Shown: positions 36,945-49,480, numbered from the stretch's first letter. The stretch: 64,000 bases of DNA from Tolypeutes matacus (GCA_026826555.1 JAKSZT010054215.1:27349800-27413799), one strand, 5' to 3'. Program-made: numbers and translations. The notes: a model not told the origin generated them from the sequence alone.

Positions 36945-38700
36945 TTAACAGTGCAACTATACTAGGTCTAATTTGTTTTAAGTTTGTCTACTAATTCTTT
37001 TTCCATACCTTTATTTTCAAACTTTCTCTATCTTTGGTTTTAAGGGGAGAAAGCTGGATTTTTACATCTAATTTGGGCTATCTCTATTCATCTCTGCCTT
37101 TAGTTCATTTTTATTTATTATAATACTAATAAAGTTATTTCCACTAGCTTTTTTGTTTCTAAGAACAATGCTTATTTTTTCATGTCTGTCTGTCTCTTTC
37201 TTTCTCTTTCTTTCCTTCTCTCTTTCTTTCCTCATTTCCCTCCATTGTTTGTGTAAAACATATGCATTTCATTACATTTCTTTGATAATTACAATTCATT
37301 TATTAAAATATATAGTCTCTTTTTGTAGATTTTAAGAATCCTTGGCAGATTTTTATCACCCTTTGGTTTCTATCATTTACCTTGCCAATGTGGATGTGAC
37401 AGAGTTGTGCACCCGATGCTGGGAATATATATTTTATTTTAATCATAGCTTCTTCAAACTAAAATAATCTTTACTAATGTACTTATTTATCTCTGTTTTC
37501 GATAATCACTGCTTCCTCATGGAGGAATTTATATTCTTCTTAGAGCATATACTCTAAAAACAGTAATTCAGATTTGGTCTGTAAGGTTTAATGTGAAAAG
37601 ATTTTTATTTCACTTTATTTTTCAATGATACATTTTCTGAAACATCTACAATCATTCAGCCCCCCACTCCCATCAACACATGGTCTCACTGTTTTATTGC
37701 TTTGGCGAAGTCTGATGTCTTTACTCACATGTGTGGCTTTACAGGTAATTCATTTTCCCTCTCCAGAAACTATTGTTAAATTTCACTCTGGTGTTTCTGG
37801 ATATATGGTTTTATCTATTTACTTGTTTATTCTGTGCTGCTTTAACTCTCTTCAAACATTTCCAATCCAAAGTCATATGCCTTTCTTTAGTTCTGGAAAA
37901 TAGTCACTATTTCTTCAAATATTACCTACCATACATTGTCTTTCTTATCTTTCCTTCTAGGAGTCCTCTTAAATGGAAGCTTTCTCTCCAAGTTTATCTT
38001 CTATATACCTTTAATTTTTTCCTAATGCTTTCTATTTATGGCATACCCTTAATTTGGTAAAATCATATCAATATGATTTTCCAGCCCATTAATTAACTCT
38101 ATATCTTTTTGGGTATTTAAAATTTCTATTGAATTCTTTATTTCAACAATTACATTTTCACATCCAATATCTCCAACAAGTTCTTCTTTATAAGCATATG
38201 TTCTCTATCATGTTTGCAATATATTTCCTTATCTCCCTAAGGATATGTATTATGCTTATTCAAAGTTTCAGTTCTTTCTGCTCCATTTGCTCTACTTTCT
38301 CTACTATATTTTGTTGTTGCCTTATATTGTCACACACTCATCAAATATTGCGTGTGTTTCTGTGTTTGTGTTAATTGTTATCTCATCAGTATTCCGTTGA
38401 CAGGGTCAGTTCCCTCAAATTATAATCTCTATATCTTAGTAGGGTGAAGTTTGATCCTGGGATTGTTCTCCTATGTGATTTTGGGGAAGAAAGCTATATA
38501 TCTAAGTGGATTGCCTATTGATACACTCTGCTAAACCACTTCCTTCCTTTTTCTGAGCATATGCTGACCCCAAGACATCAATTGTCGTGTCACACTAGGC
38601 TTTCTTTTATCCAGGGGCACTCACCCACTGTGACAGTTGCATAGCTGTGTTGGAGATGTAGTGTGGGGGAAAAGTGGTCCTGGGCAGTTATCCCTATTAC
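36945..38700 (-). mobile_element. LINE-1/HAL1-like 5' half, antisense
   Basis: The order is endonuclease-side and inter-ORF sequence to about 37600, ORF1 at about 37620-38300 ('ttcttcaaatattacctacc', 'ccagcccattaattaactct', 'attgaattctttatttcaac'), then 5'UTR-like sequence. A CTTT-rich patch lies at about 37185-37230. The 92- and 95-codon plus frames are incidental. Assignment to L1 versus HAL1 is open. Confidence 0.7.
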
Positions 38701-38840
38701 CATATATTTATTGTCTGTTTTCTCTTTTGAATATAAATTCTTGAGGGGGGATCTTTGTATAGTTTATTATTTTTTTTAGCATTTAGAACAATGCCTGCCA
38801 CAGAGCAGCCATTTCATCCAAAACTTGTTGGATGGATACA
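38700..38840 (+). mobile_element. L2 LINE 3' end, sense
   Basis: 'attgtctgttttctcttttg', 'attcttgaggggggatctttg', 'agcatttagaacaatgcctgcc' and 'acttgttggatgga' follow the L2 3' end order. Confidence 0.78.
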
Positions 38841-40479
38841 CATAACAGTCAGCTGCCTCTCCCAGCAAGACTCAGTTTGACTTGACATGACCCTAGCATG
38901 GTTTTTATCACTGCCTTCTTGATCAGATGGGGCAAATCTGAAAATCCAAGGCAGGATTTTGAGGCCATGAGTAGTTGCTTATTCCAATCTCCTTCTTTTA
39001 TGGCTCAGGGAACCTCAATTTCTGGCAAATGCCAGCCAAAATTTACCCTGCTATATTGGAGTCATACTCAGCTCCATCCATGGAAGTACCTTCCCAGGTC
39101 CCCAGCCTAGGCTGCCCAAGACAACCTGGGAGAGAGGCAAGGCTATACTTGGGACCTTCTATCCCAACCCTCCTCTTGACTGTTGCTCTAACTTGCTAAT
39201 TTCTCCACCAAAAAGGGACCTAGAAACTTTAAGTCTCCTGAGGTATTTATTAAGAGTTGCTCTGCTTTTGTTCATATAAGCTATATCTTTTCTGACATCT
39301 CCAGGTATTAATGTGGAAGACAGTCAACAGGCTGTGCTTAGTTTTTGTTTGCCTTCTTGACAAGAAACACCAACTCTAAAATTTACTTTTGATATAGATT
39401 TATTTAAATAGTGAATTGATTTAAATGAAAAAATAAATATTTTTGAGGTAATATGGTAAAAATATTGGAGGTGATATATGGGAGATGAGCCTCTGGTAAA
39501 TTATGAAGGTATTAAGAAAATAACTAATGTCTTGAGTATAGTAGATGCTCAATAAAAGTTTGTTGGACCAATAGAATGAATGATGTTTTATTAGCTAATA
39601 TAAATCCATACGTCATTGCAAATCTTGTTCATGCAAAGATGTGGCAGGAGAAAGTCAGGACAGAGAAAAATCACAGAAGAGAGAGATATTTGTGGAGACC
39701 AACTTTGGCAAACTGACAATTTTGTTACAACTACCTCTGCTTACACCACTTTAGAAAAAAGACAAATGTTAAAAGCTCTGACAGGCTGAAACAAAGCCAG
39801 GGAGAACTGGCATTTTGGATCAATTTTTTTAATTGACTAGGACAGCACAAAACAAACATAATGATCCCAACACTGACAGGAGCAAACTACTTACAAACAG
39901 AGCAGCCTTCCAAGGAAAAGCCTTGGTCAACACTGTCTCCCAGACCCAGTTCCTAGTCTGGCATATTCAGAATCTATTACAGAATTATCCCTTCCCTGCA
40001 GAAAACATGGATCTGAAGGGGGACAGGGTCTGGGAAGTGGGGACAAATAGAAGTTAGAGGCCACTTAAAACCAACAGATTTCTGATGACTCAGATGTGAT
40101 ATGATGGCAAGTTAGAGTTAGGTAGAAAGTAAAATGAAAACATGTTGGTATCACCCATGAACTTAGGAAATCTTGCATGTCATTGGATGTGTGGAGCCAG
40201 ACCTCATCCCTGCCATACTAGTTTTTACATTTCTAGGTATATTATCCATCCAACCAAAAATATGATCATAAAATTCTCACTTAAAAAGCTCCTAAATACC
40301 CAACAGAAAAGACAAGAGGGGATTCTACCTCCAGAATTCCAATTTTAATCCCTGAATGACTTTGTATTTTTCTATATAGTGAGCCTCTTACAGGCTTTAT
40401 GCTTGAATGTAGTTTCTAATATCTATGGCTTTAAGAAGTGAAGGATAGCATACTAAGTAATGGCTGATATAGAACACAG
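38841..40479. other. Mostly unassigned; possible L1 5'UTR and a short L2 end
   Basis: About 38890-39330 has features of an antisense L1 5'UTR ('ggcaggattttgaggccatgag', 'ggctcagggaacctcaatttctgg') but I cannot confirm it. About 39530-39590 is an L2 tail ('agtagatgctcaataaaag', 'gaatgaatgatg'). The remainder, including 39600-40470, shows no gene and no firm repeat. Confidence 0.45.
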
Positions 40480-40640
40480 CAAATGAGCAAGTGACCTAGC
40501 TTCTGGTAGACCGAACAGTGGGCTAGATGTCAGAAAACTGATATTTTGTCTACCTGTATGACCTTGGGCAATTCATCTATTTGAAACTTGGTTATCATCA
40601 ATAAGGGGACTTGATTAGATTAGGTAATCCCTGAGACCCC
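40480..40640 (+). mobile_element. MIR-family SINE (MIR3-like), sense, decayed
   Basis: 'gtatgaccttgggcaattcat' is the MIR core; flanking blocks match MIR3-like order with an atypical end. Family certainty is moderate. Confidence 0.6.
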
Positions 40641-41819
40641 TTTAAGTTTTGACATTATTTTGTTCTCTTTCTCAGGATTCCCATCATATAAACATTGTTA
40701 GGAAGAATAATTTGCAGTGGAGGCAGAGGGCTTCTTGGTTATTTTCCACATTACCAATCAGCTTTGCACTGATTCTGAAACTTACTTTCCATTGGTTTCC
40801 TTTTCCTTTCCTAGCAGCCTTATGTGTTGAAGTCCAGTTAGACATCCTGATCCATTAGGCTGAGGCCAAATTAATAATAATAATAATAAAAAAAATAGAT
40901 ATGTACCCTTGAAAACAGACACACATGCTGCTTTTCAGGAGTCTGCTGCCTTAAGTACCTTAAGGAATCATGGATTCTGATAATTCAGATTTTCTCAACA
41001 GGATCCAGCTGTAGGTAATCTGTTAGGCAGTATAGAAATAACTCCATCTTAATTGTACAAGATTGTGGTCAGCTTGATCTAGGAGAGGTGTGGCTGGGTG
41101 AAATCCTGGGAATTTATTTCTTTTCAGGGTAGCAGGTAAAGAAACGCTTTGCTGAATGTATTCAAGGCAAAGAGTCAACCACAAAAGAAAAAACACACTG
41201 GGATTTACCCATGCATGACTAAAATATGATATCTGTAAGCGCTCCCCAAGAACTGAGAGCATTATGGACATCAGGGACAATTTATACCTTGGAGATCTTT
41301 TATTTCCTGCCAACATAAAAGATCTCCAAGTCCTAATCTAGTCAAGATGAATGTTCTCTCTCCTCCACTTGCTAGTTCCAAATTTAGACAGAGTTTTGAA
41401 AAAGACTTAATTAGAGTTAAAGATATCAGGTTATTGGATAAAATATCCATTCACCAGCTTAGGTTTTGGAAAGCAGAGAATTCTGTCATCATGCTAGTTT
41501 TTAAGTGAGGTGGAAAGCTGAATTAGGTAGGAACAGAATGCTAAGCTAATGTTTTTGTGTTGCTACCAATACCAAGGAATGGCTCAAAAGAAGTGAGACA
41601 GCTCTGGCAAAAACAAAATTAGAACCTGAAAACCTCTTCTGATTTAATGACCTGTAGCTTTCTTAGTGGAGAGCTTATAATAACAAATAAATGATGATTT
41701 CTTTGGAGAATCTTTTGACCCATGGTTTGGAAGTAGTATCATGTAGGGGCAGCCTGGGCATTGGAACATAGTCTTCAATGAAGGCTCCTTCATATACTGC
41801 TTTTACAAACTAAGGCAAC
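40641..41819. other. Unassigned non-coding sequence
   Basis: An AAT run at about 40872-40890 is the only simple repeat. The 97-codon minus frame at 41023-41316 shows no domain. Confidence 0.45.
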
Positions 41820-42137
41820 TAAACTTATCTGAGTCTCAATTACTGGAGTCCTTTATAGGAGAATGAATCAGACAGAGAAAGGAAAAGCAACAGAAACAAG
41901 TTGAAGTCAATGAATTCCTGAACAGAAGGGAGACATCAGCAGGCACGTCCATATGCCTTACCATGTGACAGAGGAACCAAGGATAGCCAGTAGCTGGTCT
42001 TTAGGAAGAAAGCATAGCCTTGGTGATACCTTGATTTGGACATTTCCCAGTCTCAAAACCATAAGTAAATAAATTCCCATTGTTTAACCCAATCCATTTC
42101 ATGGTATTTGCTTTAAGCAGCCTAGGAAACTAAAACA
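41820..42137 (+). mobile_element. Xenarthran MaLR-type LTR, 3' part, sense
   Basis: The end 'aataaattcccattgttt', 'catggtatttgctttaag' and 'cagcctaggaaactaaaaca' is that of a MaLR-style LTR with a polyadenylation signal at about 42068. The 5' start is missing or too diverged. It is likely related to the antisense LTRs at 23847 and 44518. Confidence 0.72.
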
Positions 42138-42429
42138 CCTTATTACAAATCCCTTTGTAAAGTAAAGAGTTTTGCTGAAATGTGGCCAGTTGATTTGTTC
42201 TTTAAGTTGAGATTTTTTAAAAATGAGATTTTCTTAATATGGGAACACACATCAGATATTTAGGACAGGGTTTGAACAAATTATATCCAGAGTCTTACTG
42301 CTTCAGAGACAGCTTGACCAGGTTAGGACCTTCTTTCAAGAAAGTTGAAATAAACGGCTCCTCTACATACAGAATTACTTGCTTTAATGCTGGAACAAAA
42401 GCATGGCATTATATGGCTTCTTGAAATAA

Positions 42430-42705
42430 GACTTAGAAATGCCAACTCTCCTATGGTATCTTTTCTGAACACTTCTGTACACCAGTAAATTGCTCCTTTC
42501 TCTGTATTTCCATCAAACTTTGCTCATACTACAATTATGATGTTTATCATAACACACTGAAATTATTTGTTTGATATATGTAATTCTCCCATCACCAAAT
42601 GAACTGCTCAAAATTATGGACTATTCCTCAGTGATGTGTGCATTCCTAATAACTAGTATATTGAAGATGATGAAGTAATGCTTGATGAATGAATGAAGGC
42701 ATGAG
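42430..42705 (+). mobile_element. L2 LINE 3' end, sense
   Basis: It has the characteristic L2 3'UTR order: 'ctgtatttccatcaaactt'-like head, 'ttatggactattcctcagtg', 'attcctaataactagtatat' and the tail 'tgatgaatgaatgaagg'. Confidence 0.75.
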
Positions 42706-42728
42706 AATAAATTAATGAACAAGCAAGG

Positions 42729-43120
42729 GAAGCGGATGTGGCTCAAGTGATTGGGCTCCTGTCTACCATATGGGAGGTCCTGGGTTTGTTTCCTGGGGCG
42801 TCCTGGTGAAAGTGAGCTGGCCCGCACAGAGAGCTGGCCCATGCAGAGAGCTGGTACAACAAAAAGAGACAAAGAGGAGAGACAATGAGAGACACAACAA
42901 ACCAGAGAGCTGAGGTGGCTCAAGTGATTGAGTGCCTCTTTCCCACATCAGAGGTCCCAGGATTAGTTCCTGATACCTCCTAAAGAGAAGACAAGAAGAA
43001 GAGAAGACAAACAGACACAGAGAGCACACAGTGAAAGGACACAGACAGCAAGACAGCGAGTGCAACAACAACAAGCAGGGGCGGGGGGGGATAAATAAAA
43101 TAAATCTTTAAAAAAAGAAA
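42729..43120 (+). mobile_element. DAS SINE, dimeric, with 11-bp target duplication
   Basis: The left unit begins 'gaagcggatgtggctcaag' with an A-box-like 'tggctcaagtgattggg', then 'ctaccatatgggaggtcc' and a decayed B-box. A second tRNA-related unit starts at about 42905 (again 'gtggctcaagtgattgag', then 'tcagaggtcccaggatta'). The body has AGAGA-rich linkers and the tail is A-rich from about 43090. Direct repeats aacaagcaagg (42718-42728) and aacaagctagg (43121-43131), 10 of 11 identical, mark the insertion. DAS is known as a tRNA-Ala-derived SINE of Xenarthra. It is not a functional tRNA gene. Confidence 0.92.
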
Positions 43121-43134
43121 AACAAGCTAGGCAC

Positions 43135-43989
43135 AACCTGCTCCTCTAACCCAATAGAAATTATATATGGTTACGGTTGACTATTAATCACTTCTGTATT
43201 CCTAAACAATGTGTATCTGACTAAAATACAACTATAGTAAATTAACTGTTTTGTTGTTGTTTTGAGCTCATCGGGAAAGAGAATGAAAATATTAAACAGA
43301 TTTCTGGAATAATGAGTGTTCACTGAAGTTATTTCTCTGCCCTAAAGCTGTATTGTCTCTACATGCTTTATGATCTCCTTTTGCTTGGAGCCTTGAAGGT
43401 TGAGACTTAAGTCAGTTGGGTGACTGCTCCTCCTCTTCCCCAACACCACTTACTATAATGGCAGCATAATGCTTGTGGAGATGGAGATAGCCAACTGTAG
43501 ATTTCTCCATTTCAAGACAACCCCCTTTAGGTTCAATTACCTTAACTCATTTCTTAGGGCTGAGTTTGCTTGTCTCCTTAGATCACTGGGAAGACCATTT
43601 TCAGTGTAATAGAAATCACCCAGTTATGTCCAAGATATGTGTCCAGCCAGCAACTATCATGGAGGCCATTGAGGGATAAGAAAAATGAGATTCAGCTCTT
43701 CGACTGCTTCTCATGAAATACAAATGACAAAAGGCAACAATTTGTGAACTTTTCTGACTCTTTGCAAGTAGAAATGTCCTAGGATTTGTGTGGTGTCATT
43801 GAACTGCACTGTGACCATTTCTGGGTTCATTAGTACCTTCCTTTCATGGCAAGGACCTCTTTGAGCTATCTGTAGGTTTGGATGAGAATATATGAAACAT
43901 TGGAAAAATATAGGCATCAAGGAAATAATAGGCTTGAGAGACAAGTATCAAAAAATGGTTAAAACTTTATGGAGCTACATATGGCTGTG
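43135..43989. other. Unassigned non-coding sequence
   Basis: No gene or firm repeat. The 77-codon minus frame at 43711-43944 is unremarkable. Confidence 0.45.
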
Positions 43990-44125
43990 TTTGTATTCTG
44001 GCTGCTCATTTGTTAGAGTCATGATTTTGTGCAAATTAGTTAACAATCACTGAGTCTCTTTCTTTAATCTATAAATATGATTTCATAACAATAGTAACTC
44101 AGGATGTTGCAAGAAAATTAAATTT
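43990..44125 (+). mobile_element. MIR fragment, sense
   Basis: A decayed MIR middle: 'gtgcaaattagttaacaatcactgagtctc' style core followed by 'aatctataaatatgatttc'. Confidence 0.6.
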
Positions 44126-44129
44126 ATAT

Positions 44130-44156
44130 GTGTATATATATATATATATATATAAA
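44130..44156. repeat. (TA)n microsatellite
   Basis: About ten TA units follow 'tatatgtgta'. It is a simple-sequence tract with no other feature. Confidence 0.9.
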
Positions 44157-44194
44157 GATAAGATCTCTAGCCATCTACCTATAAATACCAATAA

Positions 44195-44405
44195 CAGTGA
44201 AAAATTATTAAATACTTACTATGTGCCAGACACTGTTCAAAGTGACATATAATAAACCATTTAATTATCTCTGTAAGCCTAAAATAAAAATATCCATTTT
44301 ATAGATGATAACACTAAGGCATAGAGCTGCTAAGCCCAAGGTTCTGCAGCTGGGAATGGTATAGCTAAGGTCTGAATCCAGGTAGTCTGTTCTGCAGTCT
44401 ATGCT
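44195..44405 (-). mobile_element. MIR SINE, antisense, near full length
   Basis: 'aaatacttactatgtgccagacactgttc', 'ccattttatagatgataac', 'gaatccaggtagtctgttc' and 'gcagtctatgctcataa' are the reverse complement of MIR in order. Confidence 0.88.
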
Positions 44406-44517
44406 CATAATAATATCAAGTTGTGTTGCCTCTCATGGCTCCATATTTGACAATCCAGTGCAACCGTCAAAGTTCATATGGGGTCCCTTATTGTTCAGGT
44501 AGGATCTGGAAGGAAAG

Positions 44518-44983
44518 TGTATTAGTTTCTCAGCTGCTGAAAAAACAAATACCATATGATGGGTTGGTTCAAACCAGGGGAATTTGTTGGCTTATGAATT
44601 TTAGGCTATAAGTCCTAATTCAAGATGTCAGCAAGGCAATGCTTTCTCCCCAAAAACTATGGCATTCTGGGGCTGACTGTCAGCAATCTTTGGGCTTTAG
44701 CTTTTCTGTCCCATGGCAACACACATGGTGGTATCTTCTTCTTTCTCTTCTGCATTCCATTGACTCTAGCTTTTGGCTGCTCTCCATGGCTTCTTCTGTG
44801 TCCAATTTCCTTTGCTTATAAGGATTTCAGCCATATTGGATTAAAGCCCATCCAGATTCTGTTTGGGCATACCTTAATGAATAACATTTCCAAAGGTCCT
44901 ATTTACAAATGGTTCACACCCACAGGACCAGAGACTGGGACCTGAATTTACCTTTTGTGGGAGACATGATTCAATCCCCAACA
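44518..44983 (-). mobile_element. Xenarthran MaLR-type LTR, antisense, with target duplication
   Basis: It begins TGTATTAGTTTCTCAGCTGC and ends CAATCCCCAACA, with 5-bp duplications gaaag (44513-44517) and gaagg (44984-44988), 4 of 5 identical. Its blocks match 23847-24303. The minus orientation follows from the TGTATTAG start, which is the usual 3' end of MaLR LTRs in reverse. The 106-codon plus frame at 44625-44945 is inside it and is incidental. Confidence 0.87.
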
Positions 44984-44988
44984 GAAGG

Positions 44989-45394
44989 TAATCTTGGCAA
45001 TGCAGAAATAATCATTAAGGCAAATATAGCATTCTGAGGAAATATTTTTTCCCTTCACGTTTTTTATAAAGGCTATACTGGAATGACAACAGAAGTCTAG
45101 AATGCCAATATGCTGACAAACTGCTTACCAGAGCTGATCAAATATGTCAACAATTGCATCTCCATATGTTAGATATGACAGAAAGTAAAATTGCCTATAA
45201 ATTGCCCATTGATTCCAAAAAGAAGACTGGAAGAGAGTACTCTAGCCAGTCCCCTACCCCACTTGTCAAAGCAAGGAAATAGACACATTTATCTGGAAAC
45301 ATTACAGTCTTGGCAATGGTACATGCTGCTTCCTTGCAGGTTCTGCTCATTGTTGGGCTAATTCTTCCTCATAATGCAGCTGTGTAATTGGGCA
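44989..45394. other. Unassigned non-coding sequence
   Basis: Nothing recognised. Confidence 0.45.
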
Positions 45395-45605
45395 TCACTC
45401 CACAGGAAGTCTTCCCTAACTCCCTGGACCACATTTGATACTTTATCCCTAGTCTCCATTGCACCCTGTGTTGCCTCCACCACCAGATTACTATTTGCCT
45501 AGGTAGTTGCTTGTCTTTGCTGTTCAGTGGTGAGTTCTTTAAGGGCAGGAATTATGGCTACTTACCTCCCACAGACACCCTGGTGCCTAGCATCCTGTCT
45601 AGAGG
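45395..45605 (+). mobile_element. L2 LINE 3' end, sense
   Basis: 'gaagtcttccctaactccc' then a C-rich part, 'gtggtgagttctttaagggcagg' and 'ggtgcctagcatcctg' give the L2 3'UTR. MIR begins about 20 bases later, a common juxtaposition of old repeats. Confidence 0.8.
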
Positions 45606-45619
45606 AAACAAGTTAAATG

Positions 45620-45850
45620 CACAAGCTTCAGAGCTGAAATCTTGGCCCCACAACTTACTAGTTGTGGAACTTCAGGTGAGTTATTTATATTCACTGAGCT
45701 TCCATTTTTTTCATTTGTTTAGTGGAAAGAGTAATAGATCCTACTTAATAATTTTGTGTGACGATCAACTGAGTTAATACAAGTAAAGCATTAAGAATAG
45801 TACCTGACAGAATAAACTGATATGTTTGCTATTATTAGTATAGTTGTAAG
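45620..45850 (+). mobile_element. MIR SINE, sense
   Basis: 'gagctgaaatcttggcccc', 'acttactagttgtggaactt', 'tttgtttagtggaaag' and 'agttaatacaagtaaagc' follow MIR order. Confidence 0.78.
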
Positions 45851-46744
45851 TTCTCAAAAGTCTGTCACCTAGTCCAAATATTTGGAAACCATGATCAGAA
45901 TAGATGGTCACCTTAGGCTATTTTATCACTTTAGGGTGATTTGGGGACTGTGATTCTGAGATGTCAGGTGCAATTACTGACCTCAGCATGATGCCTGGAT
46001 ATGCTGTCCTTGCTAGGGGACATTTAAGAGACCCAAGCTGAAACCTGCAACTCCTATTCATTCCTTTTTCTGGCCCACTTACTTTCTCCTCTGAATTCTG
46101 GGTTCCAAATATCGTATCACCATTTCCTTTGCTGACAGCATTGCAAGTTCAAAGATACATCTCCTCAGGGCACTGTTGGCAGCTTCTTGTAAACACTACT
46201 CAGTGTGTTTGCTTTAGCTCTGTGAAGAAGCAGGGGAGGAATTGGGTTTGAGGCCCCCAGGAGCTTCATAGACAGAGGCAGAGGATAGGGAAGTTGACTT
46301 CACTTTTTCTTGAGAACAAGTTCAGTTTACCAGATGATAGTAAAGCTCTAGAAAGTTTGTTTTTCCCCTCTTTCCTTTCTGGATGTCCCTTTCCCTCTCA
46401 ATACTACTCTTCTTTATCCTCACAGTTACAGATACCAGTGCTTCTTGCAGCATCTCCCCCTGGTTGTTGCTTCCTTCCCCCACCCCCCTTACTCCCACCC
46501 TGACTTCTGAGGGAGGGTGGCAGTGGTTGAGCAGTGTTTGTCTTCTGAAGCATCTCCCCATATTCCGTATCCCACTCCTACACAATGACCACATATAGGT
46601 CCCCTCCCTTTATGCCTCTGTACCTGGCTTCTGTATGCTGTGGTTGTGAGTGTGCCATTTGGAATCTCTCTCCTTGGTACCAAAATTCCTTATTTGATAC
46701 AGGCTTTAAAATAAAGAAAGAAAAAATTGTATTGTGTCAGGAGT
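45851..46744. other. Unassigned non-coding sequence
   Basis: The frames at 46294-46773 overlap on both strands and have no domain; the region is C/T-rich in part (about 46380-46510). No gene. Confidence 0.45.
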
Positions 46745-46895
46745 TGAAAAACCAAAATCCACCTAGGCTTTAACTTTATATCCCTTTCTGACCTTGAGTA
46801 AATCCCTTTACCTCTTGGGGTCTCAGCTTCCTAATCTGTAAAATCAATGAATTGGAATAATTTATCTCTGGAAATTTGCTCTGAAATTTTATAAG
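46745..46895 (+). mobile_element. MIR fragment, sense
   Basis: The core 'tctgaccttgagtaaatccctttacctc' type block and 'cttcctaatctgtaaaatc' are seen. It is truncated at both ends. Confidence 0.72.
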
Positions 46896-47404
46896 TAATG
46901 GTGAAAATTTAAGGCTCTTGAAAGACTTGACAGGTAAATATTCAGGGACAGGAGAACTACCTGAGCTCCCTTAATCATGCCATCAGAATCTCTCAACCTT
47001 TGGATAAATGCACAAATATTGAGTTTATGTTGGAGTAAAAGATGCTTTGTAAAGCTGGTGAGTAATGCTGGGTCCTCCCAAAGTCTAGAATATTGGGAAG
47101 AACACCTAGGGCAGCGGTTTCTCCAATTTTCCTGCTGAAGTAGTTCCAATAGAATGTATACTTCAGAGGTTCTGGGCAATAGATAAAATTAGCAAAATGC
47201 AAGGCTACAAATTTCCTCACATATCATATTTTATCTTTAAATTGATGCAAATGTTATATGTTACTCCACAATGTTTTGTTTTTTTTTTTTTCAATAAAAA
47301 AAGTGTTTGAAATTATTTAGTAGCAAGTAAAATTGATGCTTCAAGAATACGCAATGAGTTTGGTGCCCTGGGTTGAGTGCATCCTCCAAGCTGAGAAGCA
47401 TGGA

Positions 47405-47475
47405 ATTACCAGCAATAATAATTTATGGAATGTACTATGTGCCTCACACTGTTCTAAGTGCTTTGAAAGAATGAA
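47405..47475 (-). mobile_element. MIR 3' fragment, antisense
   Basis: 'tactatgtgcctcacactgttctaagtgct' is the antisense MIR tail. About 46896-47404 before it is unassigned apart from a poly-T at 47279-47291. Confidence 0.72.
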
Positions 47476-47519
47476 TTTCCTTTAGATTCTAGGATGTTTT
47501 ACCATTGGTATAATAAAAA

Positions 47520-47670
47520 AAGAGAGAATATGAGTCCTATCATGACTCTCTTCTCATCTATAAAATAGGAAAGATAATAGCAAGAACATAACTCACAAGT
47601 TTACTATAAGGATTAGATAAGATGATATGGATAAAACACTTTATGAATTAGCAATCTGTACACATGAAGT
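47520..47670 (+). mobile_element. MIR fragment, sense
   Basis: 'ctcatctataaaataggaaag', 'ataaggattagataagatg' and 'aaaacactttatgaattag' are the 3' half of a MIR. It lies just after the antisense piece, so two MIRs insert head to tail. Confidence 0.7.
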
Positions 47671-49475
47671 TACCCATATGTGCTAATGCTAATCTCAACC
47701 AGAACATTTCCCAGAGCAGCTGAATAGACAGATTATACTCAGCCAGTTTTCCAACAGTTCTGGGTTTGGAGATGTCCTTAGGACTTCAGAAGTCCCTGAG
47801 AACAGTACAGGGAGCCAGTGGGGATGATGTAACACTGGAAGAAGTTGGAACATAATAGTCAAAGACTAAAGCATAAATGAACCAAACTATATGATTTTTT
47901 TTCAAGTATACTTGGATAGAGGCAGAAAGTGGGGTTGTTGTTGAATCAGTTAATTTTCAAATATGTTCTTCATGTATCTTATTAGAGGTTTTTTTAGCAA
48001 GTACATCCTACTATCCATGAAGAACATTCTACTTATAAATGATGGGCCAATGAAGATTTTGAGTCTTTCTCTCTGAACAATATGGCTTTCTTCCTCTTTA
48101 ATAAAAGCCACAACCACTCATCTCATGCCTTTTTTATGAGATTGGTCATATTTATCTCTTTCTGTGCTGTGAATTTTTAATTCAGACACAAATGCTGCAT
48201 ATTTAATTTTAATTTTAAAAATTCAACAGAATATGGCAACTTAAAAGCCAGCAAGACAATGAAAGGAGAAACAATTACAGTAGGTATGTAAATAAAGGTT
48301 GCTCTCAAAGACATAATTCGACTTCCTCACAAGATCCAGTTCTGAAACCTAAAGAGATTAGGAAGCAGCCAGTTGGCTTTCATTCTGGTTTATGTTTGAG
48401 GTCACACTATTGATTAGAGATATGGACTGCTAACAAGGACCACCTAGATTGAATTTGGACTCTTTTTCTTGTGTCATTTCAGAATTTATTTTCAAATTAT
48501 TTGGAATAGAACCACCTCAGAAGCAGGGTTTATATGCAAATGGAGGACAGGTCGTCTAAATCACCATAGCTCTACCCACAAGGTAAGGACACTCACATCA
48601 GAATGTCCTGTCAAATGTGAGCCCCATAACCTTCCCTCATCCTGACAGGTAATCAATTTCCATCACTTTTTAATTACTCTCTTTGAGTTTATAGGGTGTG
48701 ATTAATGAACACCATAGAATTATTTTAAAAATGACTTTAGATTATGTAATATGTAGAGATAAAGCTATAGTTAAATATATGTGTAGCTATATCCAAAAAT
48801 GTCAGCCTAGTAGCTACTGCACTTATTCCAATAATGCAGGCATTACCCACATATTTTTTTGCACTCTTCTTCAGGGATGCATTAGAGTCTACTTGAAAAT
48901 TAGACATTAATTAGCCCTATAAATCTAATTCAGTTCAATATATTGCTTTTCAAACATACTTTTAGACCAACTAAGAGAAAAGGTATTAGAAACCAAAAAT
49001 GCACTTGATTATTTTGCCACTCAGCTTCTTTAGAAAGCTGTGTGGAATCTTCAAGCTAAAAGTATAGTTTGAAACCCCTGGAGAATGGGCAAAATTTGAA
49101 TTTTGGAAATGGAGGAAGAATTCCTTTAGGGGAAATTACAATGCCTCTTCTCAATTATCTTCTTTATCCCCTAAACTTAACTCTGAATTAATATTATCAC
49201 CCAATTTTCTATGATAATTTTTTCATATATACTATAACAAACTGCCATATACTTTCCATATACCAGTTGATGATGTTTAAATATTTTGTTCTTCTGTATT
49301 ATTTGAAAGTACATTGTAGATAACATCACATTACACATCACTTTTCCCTGAGTCACCTATGAATAAAAATACTATTTTGAATATAATACCATATGGTTGA
49401 TCAAGCAGCAGCATAAAATGCTTCAAGGTGCTGTTTCTCCATGGAATCTTTGAACAAATAGCAAAAACTGGCAGA
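47671..49475. other. Unassigned, mostly single-copy sequence
   Basis: No gene or firm repeat is seen. The longest frames are 62-70 codons and featureless. Confidence 0.45.
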
Positions 49476-49480
49476 GCATC

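Noticed and set aside
42729..42905. Possible tRNA gene from A-box and B-box-like motifs
   Set aside because: The motifs belong to the DAS SINE head; the cloverleaf is not preserved and the element has SINE tail and target duplications.
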